Assembly (NCBI GenBank): GCA_963457665.1
Contig: OY735218.1
Location: forward strand, 45,183,158-45,247,157
Origin: Thysanoteuthis rhombus
Taxonomy: Eukaryota; Mollusca; Cephalopoda; Oegopsida; Thysanoteuthidae
Direction of reading: 5' to 3'
DNA: 64,000 nucleotides
Positions within the stretch are counted from its first letter, which is position 1, and each line of letters begins with the position of its first letter. The translations under genes were made by a program, and so were the position numbers. This document shows, piece by piece, positions 18,583 to 27,429 of the stretch. The notes beneath the pieces are model-generated. The model did no database searches and was not told the origin of the DNA. It saw only the letters and a list, made by a program, of their open reading frames with translations.

Positions 18583-20811
18583 ATGGCCGACGAGGCCAGG
18601 AGGGCCTTGTTTGCTTCCCCCGATAAGGGGGAGGGCGGGGGCACATCCACACCCCCTAAAATAGGGAAAAAAAACAAAAAAAAACAAGAAAAAATGTCTA
18701 CATCACAGACAGTCAGTACAAGTGAAAAGAATTCAGACATGAAAAAATCCCCCGTCCATGAAGGGAGGGGGGAAAATACAGACTCGCCGATTCCGGCGGG
18801 ACAACAACAACAACAAGAAAAGACAAGTGGGGACTCTCCTAACGTTTGGTCATCCCCTCCCGTAATAAATACAGTCAATGTGGCGGAATTCGTCAAGCGT
18901 TGCCAGACATACAGTCACCTTGTAAAAGAGGACGGCTTACTGGTGGACTTGGTCGAATTGAAAGACATTGAAAAGAAAATGGTGTCCGTCTTTTTGGTCG
19001 ACAAGAAGTCAAACCGAATTGTCCGATCAAACAAAGACATAGTGTTGAAAGCACTGGCTAGCTTAGGAATCAAAGCCAAACAAGTTGTTAAAGGCGATGG
19101 CTTTGCGATGTGGGACGTACTATTGCCCACTGAACAGGACTGTTCAGATCTCCTGCGCCGAGAGCTCCAAACCAAGGAGTACTTTATTCGCGTTGAGTAT
19201 CTCGGCCGGAGAAGGACCCGGGTAATAGCACATGAGGTGCCCAGCTTCGTACTCGGGGAACATATCGGGGCTTTTCTCCTGAAATACGGAGAAATTGTCT
19301 CGGTTGACTCCGAGGTGATGCGTGGGGAGTGGCGTTTTGATCTTATGATCGACAGGAAGGCGTTCCTGGCCATTCCCAACTATTTGGACATAGGTGGTCG
19401 GAGGCGACTGCCTCTTATCGTAAAAGGTAGGAGGCCAGTCTGCTGGATATGCGGGGAGGCCGGTCACCTCGCCGCTATCTGCAAAAAGAAACCGTCCAGC
19501 CTGACGCAAGACCCTTCCCACTCAGTTTCTGTGACCGCCCAAAAGGAGGCTCCCGTAGTCTCGCCTACTGCCATGACTGGAGGAATCCAGTCAGATGCCG
19601 GGAGAGGTAAAAGTCTCCCCTCACCTAAACCGTCGACTCCGTCACCAAAGGTGGTGGCACAAAAAGAGAAGACGGAGGGGGAGTGGCAGGTAGTAGGTCG
19701 TAGTGGGAAGAAGGCCCAAATAGAAGCACCCCTGTTGCCACATATCCTAGAGCGAACCGACACCGACAGTCCCCAAGGAGAGACCCCGCAGTCTTATGCG
19801 GAACGGGCTAGAGTGGGGGGTTACGCTAGTCCAGGACGAATAGGGAAGGAAAAGGCGGCGGCACTTCTTCAACAACTAAAGTCCAGGCAGCCAGCAGGGA
19901 GGGTTACCCCTCCGCCCTCCCCGAAAACATTACAAAGTCCACCGATAAAAAATTCATCCACAGAAAAAACAAAACTAACGGTATTGAAAAAAAAATCTAC
20001 CCCCCTGAAAACTCCTGAAAAACAAATACCATCCCCTACACCACCATTACCGCCCACATCACCGCTACCTCCGCCGCCGCCTCCGCCGTTGATTATGATT
20101 CCTCCCTCTACAACAACAACACCAGCAGCCACACCAAAACCTTCTCCTAAAACAACACCAGCAGCCACACCAACCTCCAAATTAACTCCATCACCAGCAA
20201 CAACAGCAGCAACAACAACAACACCCATGTCTCCCACACAATCGGCCTCACAAAAGAGGCCGAGAAGCCCAGCCGGGGGCGATACCGGCGAACCAACAAC
20301 AAAAAAAGAAAAAAAAATCAGGCACAAGAGAGGGGTCCACATCTGCCGTGTCGACCCGGACATTCTCGACAAGACAAAGCTCCAGCAGCAGGCCCTGAGG
20401 GATTTAAAGGTCCTCCACAACTTCCGGTTCGTTGAACCTGGAAGACGTGATGTGGAGGACCCTACCTTGTTCCCAGGGCTAAAGAAAGTACTGACTGTGG
20501 TCCGGGTTGGTGACACCTCACGGCAGGTGTGGGACATGTTAAAAGAAGCCAACTCAGCATTTAAAATGTCATCACCGCTGGCTGTCTGGCATCATCCAGA
20601 CCTCCAGAAACTGAAAAACTTTTGTTCGGGGAGGGTCCCTGTTTTTATGCACCCCTCCCTTTATAGGGCAGCTAAATTAACATTCCCCAGGCACGTCGGC
20701 GGCGTGTCCCTGGAGTGCTCCATCAAGACTGAGATGGGCACAGATCCTATGGGACCCGCTGTCGGTGTGCTATCACCGGCAATGTTCGCGTCAGGAGGGC
20801 AACGCCAATAG
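18583..20811 (+). CDS. LINE ORF1 nucleic-acid-binding protein, U4 (742 aa, type-B linker)
   Basis: The N-terminal half and CCHC knuckle match the other units, with markers TSQTVSTSEK and DSEVMRGE shared only with U5. From SPGRIGKEKAAALLQQ on, the sequence switches to type B: the four KSPPKKTELT repeats are replaced by one diverged copy, then PPPPPPP, then Thr/Ala/Pro-rich sequence. The C-terminus has DILDKTKLQ, KVLHNF and LECSIKTEMG in place of the type-A residues. The linker is nearly free in sequence while the knuckle and C-terminus are kept, suggesting the linker is a flexible spacer. TAG stop, then ORF2 in frame after nine bases. Confidence 0.88.
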   Translation: MADEARRALFASPDKGEGGGTSTPPKIGKKNKKKQEKMSTSQTVSTSEKNSDMKKSPVHEGRGENTDSPIPAGQQQQQEKTSGDSPNVWSSPPVINTVNVAEFVKRCQTYSHLVKEDGLLVDLVELKDIEKKMVSVFLVDKKSNRIVRSNKDIVLKALASLGIKAKQVVKGDGFAMWDVLLPTEQDCSDLLRRELQTKEYFIRVEYLGRRRTRVIAHEVPSFVLGEHIGAFLLKYGEIVSVDSEVMRGEWRFDLMIDRKAFLAIPNYLDIGGRRRLPLIVKGRRPVCWICGEAGHLAAICKKKPSSLTQDPSHSVSVTAQKEAPVVSPTAMTGGIQSDAGRGKSLPSPKPSTPSPKVVAQKEKTEGEWQVVGRSGKKAQIEAPLLPHILERTDTDSPQGETPQSYAERARVGGYASPGRIGKEKAAALLQQLKSRQPAGRVTPPPSPKTLQSPPIKNSSTEKTKLTVLKKKSTPLKTPEKQIPSPTPPLPPTSPLPPPPPPPLIMIPPSTTTTPAATPKPSPKTTPAATPTSKLTPSPATTAATTTTPMSPTQSASQKRPRSPAGGDTGEPTTKKEKKIRHKRGVHICRVDPDILDKTKLQQQALRDLKVLHNFRFVEPGRRDVEDPTLFPGLKKVLTVVRVGDTSRQVWDMLKEANSAFKMSSPLAVWHHPDLQKLKNFCSGRVPVFMHPSLYRAAKLTFPRHVGGVSLECSIKTEMGTDPMGPAVGVLSPAMFASGGQRQ

Positions 20812-20820
20812 ATTAACAAG

Positions 20821-23800
20821 ATGGCTCTCTATTTAGCAAGTTTGAATGGTCGTGGTTGCCGGAATGAGTCGAGAAGAGCTAGACTCTGTCGTCTCCTCCG
20901 GCACCTCGACGTGAGTATTTGTTGTTTACAGGAGACACACTTTATTTCGAGCGACAATGAGAGTGTGCTGTCTCGAGACTTTCGTCTCTTTTCAGCATAC
21001 TTTGATAGCCACTCCAGAGGTGTCTCTTGGCTAATAAGCCATTCTTTGAATGCGATGTGTTCCCTTGTGTATGCAGACCCGGCGGGCAGATTGTGCGTCG
21101 TTGATGTTACCATAAGAGGGGAGGCTTTTCGTTTGATTGGGGTTTATGCGCCCAACGGCCAGGGTAAGCGAATCAACTTCTTTCGGCAGATCGATCAGTT
21201 CGTAGTTCCGACGAGACGGCTAGTGTTAGCGGGTGATTGGAATGCCGTCCTTGATCCCGATATAGACCGAGGGGTAAATAGGGGAACTAACAACGGTGAC
21301 GTGATTCCGTTTCGGGATTTGATCAACAGGCTTGACCTGGTGGATAAATTCCGAAACGAACACCCCCGCCAAGTAGTATGGACTTGGACTAATAGTGGCG
21401 ACCCGAGTTCGGTGCAACATTCCAGTTACATCGATCGGGTCTTAGCTAGAAGAGTCGACCATAAGTTTTTGGAATGTCCAAGTTTCCATAGCGTCCCCTT
21501 TTCGGACCATAGATTAGTAAGGGCCCGAATGAATTTAGGTATAGCTAAGCCCTTCAAGTCTGGTTACTGGAAATTCAACACATCCCTCGTGGATATGGAG
21601 GATTTTCGGGACCAGCTAACATCACTAATCCAGCGGGAACTGACGGGGGCTATCCTGGGAAATAAATTCTGGGGGAACCTCAAAAACAAAATTAGGTCTT
21701 TTGCTGCCGATTACAGTAGGCGACTCAACCTAGTGAGACTAGCGGCACAAAAGGCACTAGAAGATCGGATCGAGCGGGCGGTGGAGGGAGGGGACTCTAG
21801 CCAGGTTAAGATAGCTAAGGCAGAGTTGGCCTCCTTGCATGCCAAGAAGGATCAAGCTCTAGTAGTTAGAGCTAGATTAAAGAGAATGTCCCCCGAGGCA
21901 ACGAATATGGCCGATGAGCTGAGGCTAGAAGAAATTAGGAGTGCGTCTAGTCGGCATATCTCCAGCGTCACATCGCCGGACGGACGTCTTGTGACCACAA
22001 ACGAAGGTATCTGTGAGGTGTTTCGTGCCAATTTTCAGGAACTATTCACCAGGGAAGCTAGACTGAATTCGGCTCAGTTCGACGCCTATTTAGCTGACTT
22101 CCCTCGCCTTGAGGCGACTGAAGCAGCTGGGTGCGAGGGGCCCATAACAGAGGATGAAATCCGGGAAGCGTTAAAGAGCATCGAGAAGGAGAAGACACCG
22201 GGGATCGATGGTTTACCTTACGAAGTGTATTTGAGGCTGTCGCCCATTTTTGTTCACTTGCTGGCTTTGATCTTTAACCACTGGTTAAAGCAGGGGAGAA
22301 TCCCCAGCCGCTTTACCAGAGGGGTAGTGAAATTGCTATGCAAGGACAAAGATGGAGGGGACGGGGTAGATAACTTCAGGCCCATAACTCTGCTCAATAC
22401 AGAGTTGAAGATTTTGGCCAAGGTCCTCGCCAACCGACTGCAGACTGTGCTGGAGAGTCTGATTGGCCCCGAGCAGACTTGCTCTGTAAAGGGTCGGACT
22501 ATCCAAGACAATCTGCACACGGTGCGCACGATCATTGAGAAAGTCGACAATGGAGCCGCGCTGATCAAGTTAGATCAGTCCAAAGCATTCGATAGGGTCG
22601 ACCATCGTTTTCTCGAGTCCGTCTTATCCGCGTCTGGCTTCGGTGAGATCTTTCGCTCCTGGATTCGTCTCTTGTATGCATCCCCCAGCTCGGTGGTGGA
22701 AGTGAATGGAGTGAGGTCGAAAGCCTTTCAGTTGTCCAGATCAGTTCGTCAAGGTTGTCCACTTTCGCCGATGCTGTACATTCTTGCGCTGGAACCTTTC
22801 CTGCGCAAAGTAAAGGCGAATCCGGTCCTGCGCGGGCTAACCTTGCCTGGTGGTCACACGCCAGTCAAGTATACCGCCTACGTTGATGACATAACTTTGC
22901 TTGTAACGAGCAGTGCCGAGATCAGGGAAATCAGCGTAGAGATCCAAAGGTATGAGACGGTGACAGGGGCCAAAGCCAACTGCGGCAAGTCTGAGGGCTT
23001 GTTGCTGGACTCGTGGAGAGGGCGCTCTCTCCCTGGTCCCTTTGCCTGGACGGAAGGGCCGTGCAAGATACTCGGCGTCTGGTTCGGTCCCGACCTCCAG
23101 TTGGAGAAAAATTGGTCGGGTGTACTGGAAAAGGTAGAGAAAGCAGTTGATCTGTGGACTCGGAGGAAGCTCTCCTTTAAGGGTAGGGCCGAGGTGTGCG
23201 TCTCTCACATCTACCCCCTTATCCTTTACCGACTTTCAGTGCTCCCTCTTCCGTGTACCGACCAACTAAAGTTGGAAGGTGCCATGTTTCGACTCCTATG
23301 GGGTCACAGGCACCCTATGGTATCTCGCAAGATCTGTCAGCTCCAACCTGCGGAAGGCGGCCTAGGAATGCCGAACATCGAAGCTCGGCAACATACCCTG
23401 CGCTTGACTTTCTTAGGTCGGATGTGTACGCAAGAAGAGCAGAACGGCGAATTCTGGAAAGAAGACGCCAGGAAGGCTTTCCCAGCCTTAAGAAACGTGC
23501 ATTCCGACGACGGGGGTGAGGCCCGCCGTAGACCCCGGGCGGAATGCTCTTTCTATCGAGAATGCCGACACGCTCTCCGAGTTTTTTCTCGGGTGAAGGA
23601 ATGCCTCAACGACACCCAGTCGTTGTCGAGGAGGGCATTATATCGGGTAATAGTGAGGGGGTCCGTTCGAGACGGAATGATCGAGGGGCTCGGTTTGACG
23701 AAGGCGGAGAGTCGCTCAATCTGGCCTTGGACGCCCGGACTGAGGTGCCTCAATAACAACGAGGCGTCCCTCACCTGGCTAGTCATACGGAATGCTCTCT

Positions 23801-24270
23801 GGGTCGGCAAACGGCTTTTTCTAGCGAATCTGGTAGATTCACCAGAGTGCATACGCTGTGGTGGAATGGAGGAGTCTATTGAGCACGCCTTCTTCCACTG
23901 CAGCGTGGTGCATCCGCTGTGCAAGCTGGTTGAAGGCTACATGGTCCGCATCGTCGGGGCACGGTTTTTTGCCTTGGATGCCAGTGTTGTCTGCAGCAAT
24001 GTGCTCCCATCGTTGGAGAAGGACGCACATATAGTGCTAATGTGCTTACTTGGCGTGATGCGAATGGTGATTTGGACGACGCGTCAGAAGGGGTTCCACG
24101 AAGGAGAGCATTTCACTCCCGAACAACTGATTGCGTTCTTTGGGCACCAGCTCAAAGTCAAAATCAGGGTCGAGAGGGAGAGGCTCCCTTGGTCGGAATT
24201 CAACGGAAGGTGGGTGAGAGTTGCGCGACTGTGTCGAGTGAAAGGTGCTGAATTAGAGTGGTTTTTTTGA
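20821..24270 (+). CDS. LINE ORF2: APE endonuclease, reverse transcriptase, CCHC, U4 (1149 aa)
   Basis: Full length, catalytic motifs intact. Private changes include YFDSHSRG, NAMCSL, GQGKRIN, VVPTRR, SRHISS and ERERLPW. The RT N-terminal part has KSIEKEK and CKDKDGG. The C-terminal 350 residues are a distinct variant shared with U7: TDQLKLEG, NIEARQHTL, VKECLNDTQS, LFLANLVDSPECIRCGG, VEGYMVR, CSNVLPS. The zinc motif cysteines and histidine are kept. Confidence 0.92.
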   Translation: MALYLASLNGRGCRNESRRARLCRLLRHLDVSICCLQETHFISSDNESVLSRDFRLFSAYFDSHSRGVSWLISHSLNAMCSLVYADPAGRLCVVDVTIRGEAFRLIGVYAPNGQGKRINFFRQIDQFVVPTRRLVLAGDWNAVLDPDIDRGVNRGTNNGDVIPFRDLINRLDLVDKFRNEHPRQVVWTWTNSGDPSSVQHSSYIDRVLARRVDHKFLECPSFHSVPFSDHRLVRARMNLGIAKPFKSGYWKFNTSLVDMEDFRDQLTSLIQRELTGAILGNKFWGNLKNKIRSFAADYSRRLNLVRLAAQKALEDRIERAVEGGDSSQVKIAKAELASLHAKKDQALVVRARLKRMSPEATNMADELRLEEIRSASSRHISSVTSPDGRLVTTNEGICEVFRANFQELFTREARLNSAQFDAYLADFPRLEATEAAGCEGPITEDEIREALKSIEKEKTPGIDGLPYEVYLRLSPIFVHLLALIFNHWLKQGRIPSRFTRGVVKLLCKDKDGGDGVDNFRPITLLNTELKILAKVLANRLQTVLESLIGPEQTCSVKGRTIQDNLHTVRTIIEKVDNGAALIKLDQSKAFDRVDHRFLESVLSASGFGEIFRSWIRLLYASPSSVVEVNGVRSKAFQLSRSVRQGCPLSPMLYILALEPFLRKVKANPVLRGLTLPGGHTPVKYTAYVDDITLLVTSSAEIREISVEIQRYETVTGAKANCGKSEGLLLDSWRGRSLPGPFAWTEGPCKILGVWFGPDLQLEKNWSGVLEKVEKAVDLWTRRKLSFKGRAEVCVSHIYPLILYRLSVLPLPCTDQLKLEGAMFRLLWGHRHPMVSRKICQLQPAEGGLGMPNIEARQHTLRLTFLGRMCTQEEQNGEFWKEDARKAFPALRNVHSDDGGEARRRPRAECSFYRECRHALRVFSRVKECLNDTQSLSRRALYRVIVRGSVRDGMIEGLGLTKAESRSIWPWTPGLRCLNNNEASLTWLVIRNALWVGKRLFLANLVDSPECIRCGGMEESIEHAFFHCSVVHPLCKLVEGYMVRIVGARFFALDASVVCSNVLPSLEKDAHIVLMCLLGVMRMVIWTTRQKGFHEGEHFTPEQLIAFFGHQLKVKIRVERERLPWSEFNGRWVRVARLCRVKGAELEWFF

Positions 24271-24494
24271 AGGTCTATTGGTCAGCAAGGATTTTGCAGT
24301 CCTGACGCGAACGTGTTAACCCAGCCCAGGTTAGGATAGATTAGATTTTCCTTTTCTGTTAGCCAACAGTTTCTTAGCTAGGGAGAGAATGATCATCGGC
24401 CCCCCCTTTTTTTCTGTCCTTCACTTTTTTTTCGATTCCCATCCCCTCCCCCTCTAGATGACAGAAGGTAAAGTTTTCCAGAGGATGTTTGAGA

Positions 24495-24535
<41 letters not shown>

Positions 24536-25197
24536 CTTCTCTCTCGACATCCATCTTTTCGTCTGGTTAACTTGCTGTTCTGCCACGTTAGGTCTTTTGT
24601 GGGGGGTCACATACTAATTTCGTTTTCGTTTTTTTTTTTCTGTAAATATATATCAGTCATTGGGGTTCATTTTTATTTGTAAATATTTATCATAATTTTA
24701 TTCCCCCCCCACACACAAAATTGTAAATAGGGGTTTAGAGTAGCATCATAGAGAGAATCTGACTTTATGGTAAATGCAGTATGAGAGAGACCAGGAAAAA
24801 TGTGTTGTTTTGGTGAACGGATGTATATAGTGTGATTGGGTCAGTGCATGAGACTAGCTAAGATAAGATTAGGAATAGAGTCGACCAGTCCTACTACCCA
24901 TTCCCCCCTCCGACTATATGTCAAATTTCTCTCTCTTTTTATATTTGTAGAGAATAAATAAGGGTAAGAGCACAGATCGCTCGACTGGATTGTTGTTACT
25001 TTTTTGGCAAAAAAAAAAAGACAAGTTTCCTGCGACCACACCGAACAAGATAACGGACTAGTAGGACCCCCTTGAAACTCTAGTTCGAAAAGATAAGCCC
25101 TTGGTTTTTTGACTCGATTTGACTCAAATTGACTCGATTTTTTTTATTATTTCGATTTTGTTGTTTGTCTCGATTTTGTATTTTTTTCTTTCCCTTC
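24271..25197 (+). other. U4 3' UTR, variant U4/U5 junction and U5 5' UTR
   Basis: No gene. This spacer has a 38-base T-run (24498-24535), lacks the TTTTTA stretch before CATCATAGAG seen elsewhere, and ends with a different pre-end sequence (TTTTTATATTTGTAGAG). AATAAA is at 24953-24958. Between ATAAATAA and CACAGAT (24971-24977) it has GGGTAAGAG where other junctions have a single T, which helps place the element boundary just before CACAGAT. Confidence 0.78.
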
Positions 25198-27420
25198 ATG
25201 GCCGACGAGGCCAGGAGGGCCTTGTTTGCTTCCCCCGATAAGGGGGAGGGCGGGGGCACATCCACACCCCCTAAAATAGGGAAAAAAAACAAAAAAAAAC
25301 AAGAAAAAATGTCTACATCACAGACAGTCAGTACAAGTGAAAAGAATTCAGACATGAAAAAATCCCCCGTCCATGAAGGGAGGGGGGAAAATACAGACTC
25401 GCCGATTCCGGCGGGACAACAACAACAACAAGAAAAGACAAGTGGGGACTCTCCTAACGTTTGGTCATCCCCTCCCGTAATAAATACAGTCAATGTGGCG
25501 GAATTCGTCAAGCGTTGCCAGACATACAGTCACCTTGTAAAAGAGGACGGCTTACTGGTGGACTTGGTCGAATTGAAAGACATTGAAAAGAAAATGGTGT
25601 CCGTCTTTTTGGTCGACAAGAAGTCAAACCGAATTGTCCGATCAAACAAAGACATAGTGTTGAAAGCACTGGCTAGCTTAGGAATCAAAGCCAAACAAGT
25701 TGTTAAAGGCGATGGCTTTGCGATGTGGGACGTACTATTGCCCACTGAACAGGACTGTTCAGATCTCCTGCGCCGAGAGCTCCAAACCAAGGAGTACTTT
25801 ATTCGCGTTGAGTATCTCGGCCGGAGAAGGACCCGGGTAATAGCACATGAGGTGCCCAGCTTCGTACTCGGGGAACATATCGGGGCTTTTCTCCTGAAAT
25901 ACGGAGAAATTGTCTCGGTTGACTCCGAGGTGATGCGTGGGGAGTGGCGTTTTGATCTTATGATCGACAGGAAGGCGTTCCTGGCCATTCCCAACTATTT
26001 GGACATAGGTGGTCGGAGGCGACTGCCTCTTATCGTAAAAGGTAGGAGGCCAGTCTGCTGGATATGCGGGGAGGCCGGTCACCTCGCCGCTATCTGCAAA
26101 AAGAAACCGTCCAGCCTGACGCAAGACCCTTCCCACTCAGTTTCTGTGACCGCCCAAAAGGAGGCTCCCGTAGTCTCGCCTACTGCCATGACTGGAGGAA
26201 TCCAGTCAGATGCCGGGAGAGGTAAAAGTCTCCCCTCACCTAAACCGTCGACTCCGTCACCAAAGGTGGTGGCACAAAAAGAGAAGACGGAGGGGGAGTG
26301 GCAGGTAGTAGGTCGTAGTGGGAAGAAGGCCCAAATAGAAGCACCCCTGTTGCCACATATCCTAAAGCGAACCGACACCGACAGTCCCCAAGGAGAGACC
26401 CCGCAGTCTTATGCGGAACGGGCTAGAGTGGGGGGTTACGCTAGTCCAGGACGAATAGGGAAGGAAAAGGCGGCGGCACTTCTTCAACAATTAAAGTCCA
26501 GGCAGCCAGCAGGGAGGGTTACCCCTCCGCCCTCCCCGAAAACATTACAAAGTCCACCGATAATAAAAAATTCATCCACAGAAAAAACAAAACTAACGGT
26601 ATTGAAAAAAAAATCTACCCCCCTGAAAACTCCTGAAAAACAAATACCATCCCCTACACCACCATTACCGCCCACATCACCGCTACCTCCGCCGCCGCCT
26701 CCGCCGTTGATTATGATTCCTCCCTCTACAACAACAACACCAGCAGCCACACCAAAACCTTCTCCTAAAACAACACCAGCAGCCACACCAACCTCCAAAT
26801 TAACTCCATCACCAGCAGCAACAACAACAACACCCATGTCACCCACACAATCGGCCTCACAAAAGAGGCCGAGAAGCCCAGCCGGGGGCGATACCGGCGA
26901 ACCAACAACAAAAAAAGAAAAAAAAATCAGGCACAAGAGAGGGGTCCACATCTGCCGTGTCGACCCGGACATTCTCGACAAGACAAAGCTCCAGCAGCAG
27001 GCCCTGAGGGATTTAAAGGTCCTCCACAACTTCCGGTTCGTCGAACCCGGAAGACGTGATGTGGAGGACCCTACCTTGTTCCCAGGGCTGAAGAAACTAT
27101 TAACTGTGGTCCGGGTCGGCGACACCTCACGGCAGGTGTGGGACATGTTAAAAGAAGCCAACTCAGCATTTAAAATGTCATCACCGCTGGCTGTCTGGCA
27201 TCATCCAGACCTCCAGAAACTGAAAAACCTTTGTTCGGGGAGGGTCCCTGTTTTTATGCACCCCTCCCTTTATAGGGCAGCTAAATTAACATTCCCCAGG
27301 CACGTCGGCGGCGTGTCCCTGGAGTGCTCCATCAAGACTGAGATGGGCACAGATCCTATGGGACCCGCTGTCGGTGTGCTATCACCGGCAATGTTCGCGT
27401 CAGGAGGGCAACGCCAATAG
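25198..27420 (+). CDS. LINE ORF1 nucleic-acid-binding protein, U5 (740 aa, type-B linker)
   Basis: Nearly identical to U4 ORF1. Differences are small indels in the linker (an extra Ile in PPIIKNS, loss of a few Thr/Ala residues before TTTTPMSP), PHILKRT, LKKLLTV for LKKVLTV, and KNLCSG for KNFCSG. The CCHC knuckle and C-terminal region are intact. TAG stop, then the ORF2 start nine bases on. Confidence 0.88.
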   Translation: MADEARRALFASPDKGEGGGTSTPPKIGKKNKKKQEKMSTSQTVSTSEKNSDMKKSPVHEGRGENTDSPIPAGQQQQQEKTSGDSPNVWSSPPVINTVNVAEFVKRCQTYSHLVKEDGLLVDLVELKDIEKKMVSVFLVDKKSNRIVRSNKDIVLKALASLGIKAKQVVKGDGFAMWDVLLPTEQDCSDLLRRELQTKEYFIRVEYLGRRRTRVIAHEVPSFVLGEHIGAFLLKYGEIVSVDSEVMRGEWRFDLMIDRKAFLAIPNYLDIGGRRRLPLIVKGRRPVCWICGEAGHLAAICKKKPSSLTQDPSHSVSVTAQKEAPVVSPTAMTGGIQSDAGRGKSLPSPKPSTPSPKVVAQKEKTEGEWQVVGRSGKKAQIEAPLLPHILKRTDTDSPQGETPQSYAERARVGGYASPGRIGKEKAAALLQQLKSRQPAGRVTPPPSPKTLQSPPIIKNSSTEKTKLTVLKKKSTPLKTPEKQIPSPTPPLPPTSPLPPPPPPPLIMIPPSTTTTPAATPKPSPKTTPAATPTSKLTPSPAATTTTPMSPTQSASQKRPRSPAGGDTGEPTTKKEKKIRHKRGVHICRVDPDILDKTKLQQQALRDLKVLHNFRFVEPGRRDVEDPTLFPGLKKLLTVVRVGDTSRQVWDMLKEANSAFKMSSPLAVWHHPDLQKLKNLCSGRVPVFMHPSLYRAAKLTFPRHVGGVSLECSIKTEMGTDPMGPAVGVLSPAMFASGGQRQ

Positions 27421-27429
27421 ATTAACAAG

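Larger units (their letters stand above)
18356..24970 (+). mobile_element. Tx1/L1-group LINE, array unit U4, full length, both ORFs open
   Basis: Complete 6615-bp unit and the most diverged of the array: a type-B ORF1 linker, many private amino-acid changes in ORF2, a variant ORF2 C-terminus shared with U7, a distinct 3' UTR (AGGTCTATTGGTCAGCAAGG start) and a 38-base T-run (24498-24535). Confidence 0.88.
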
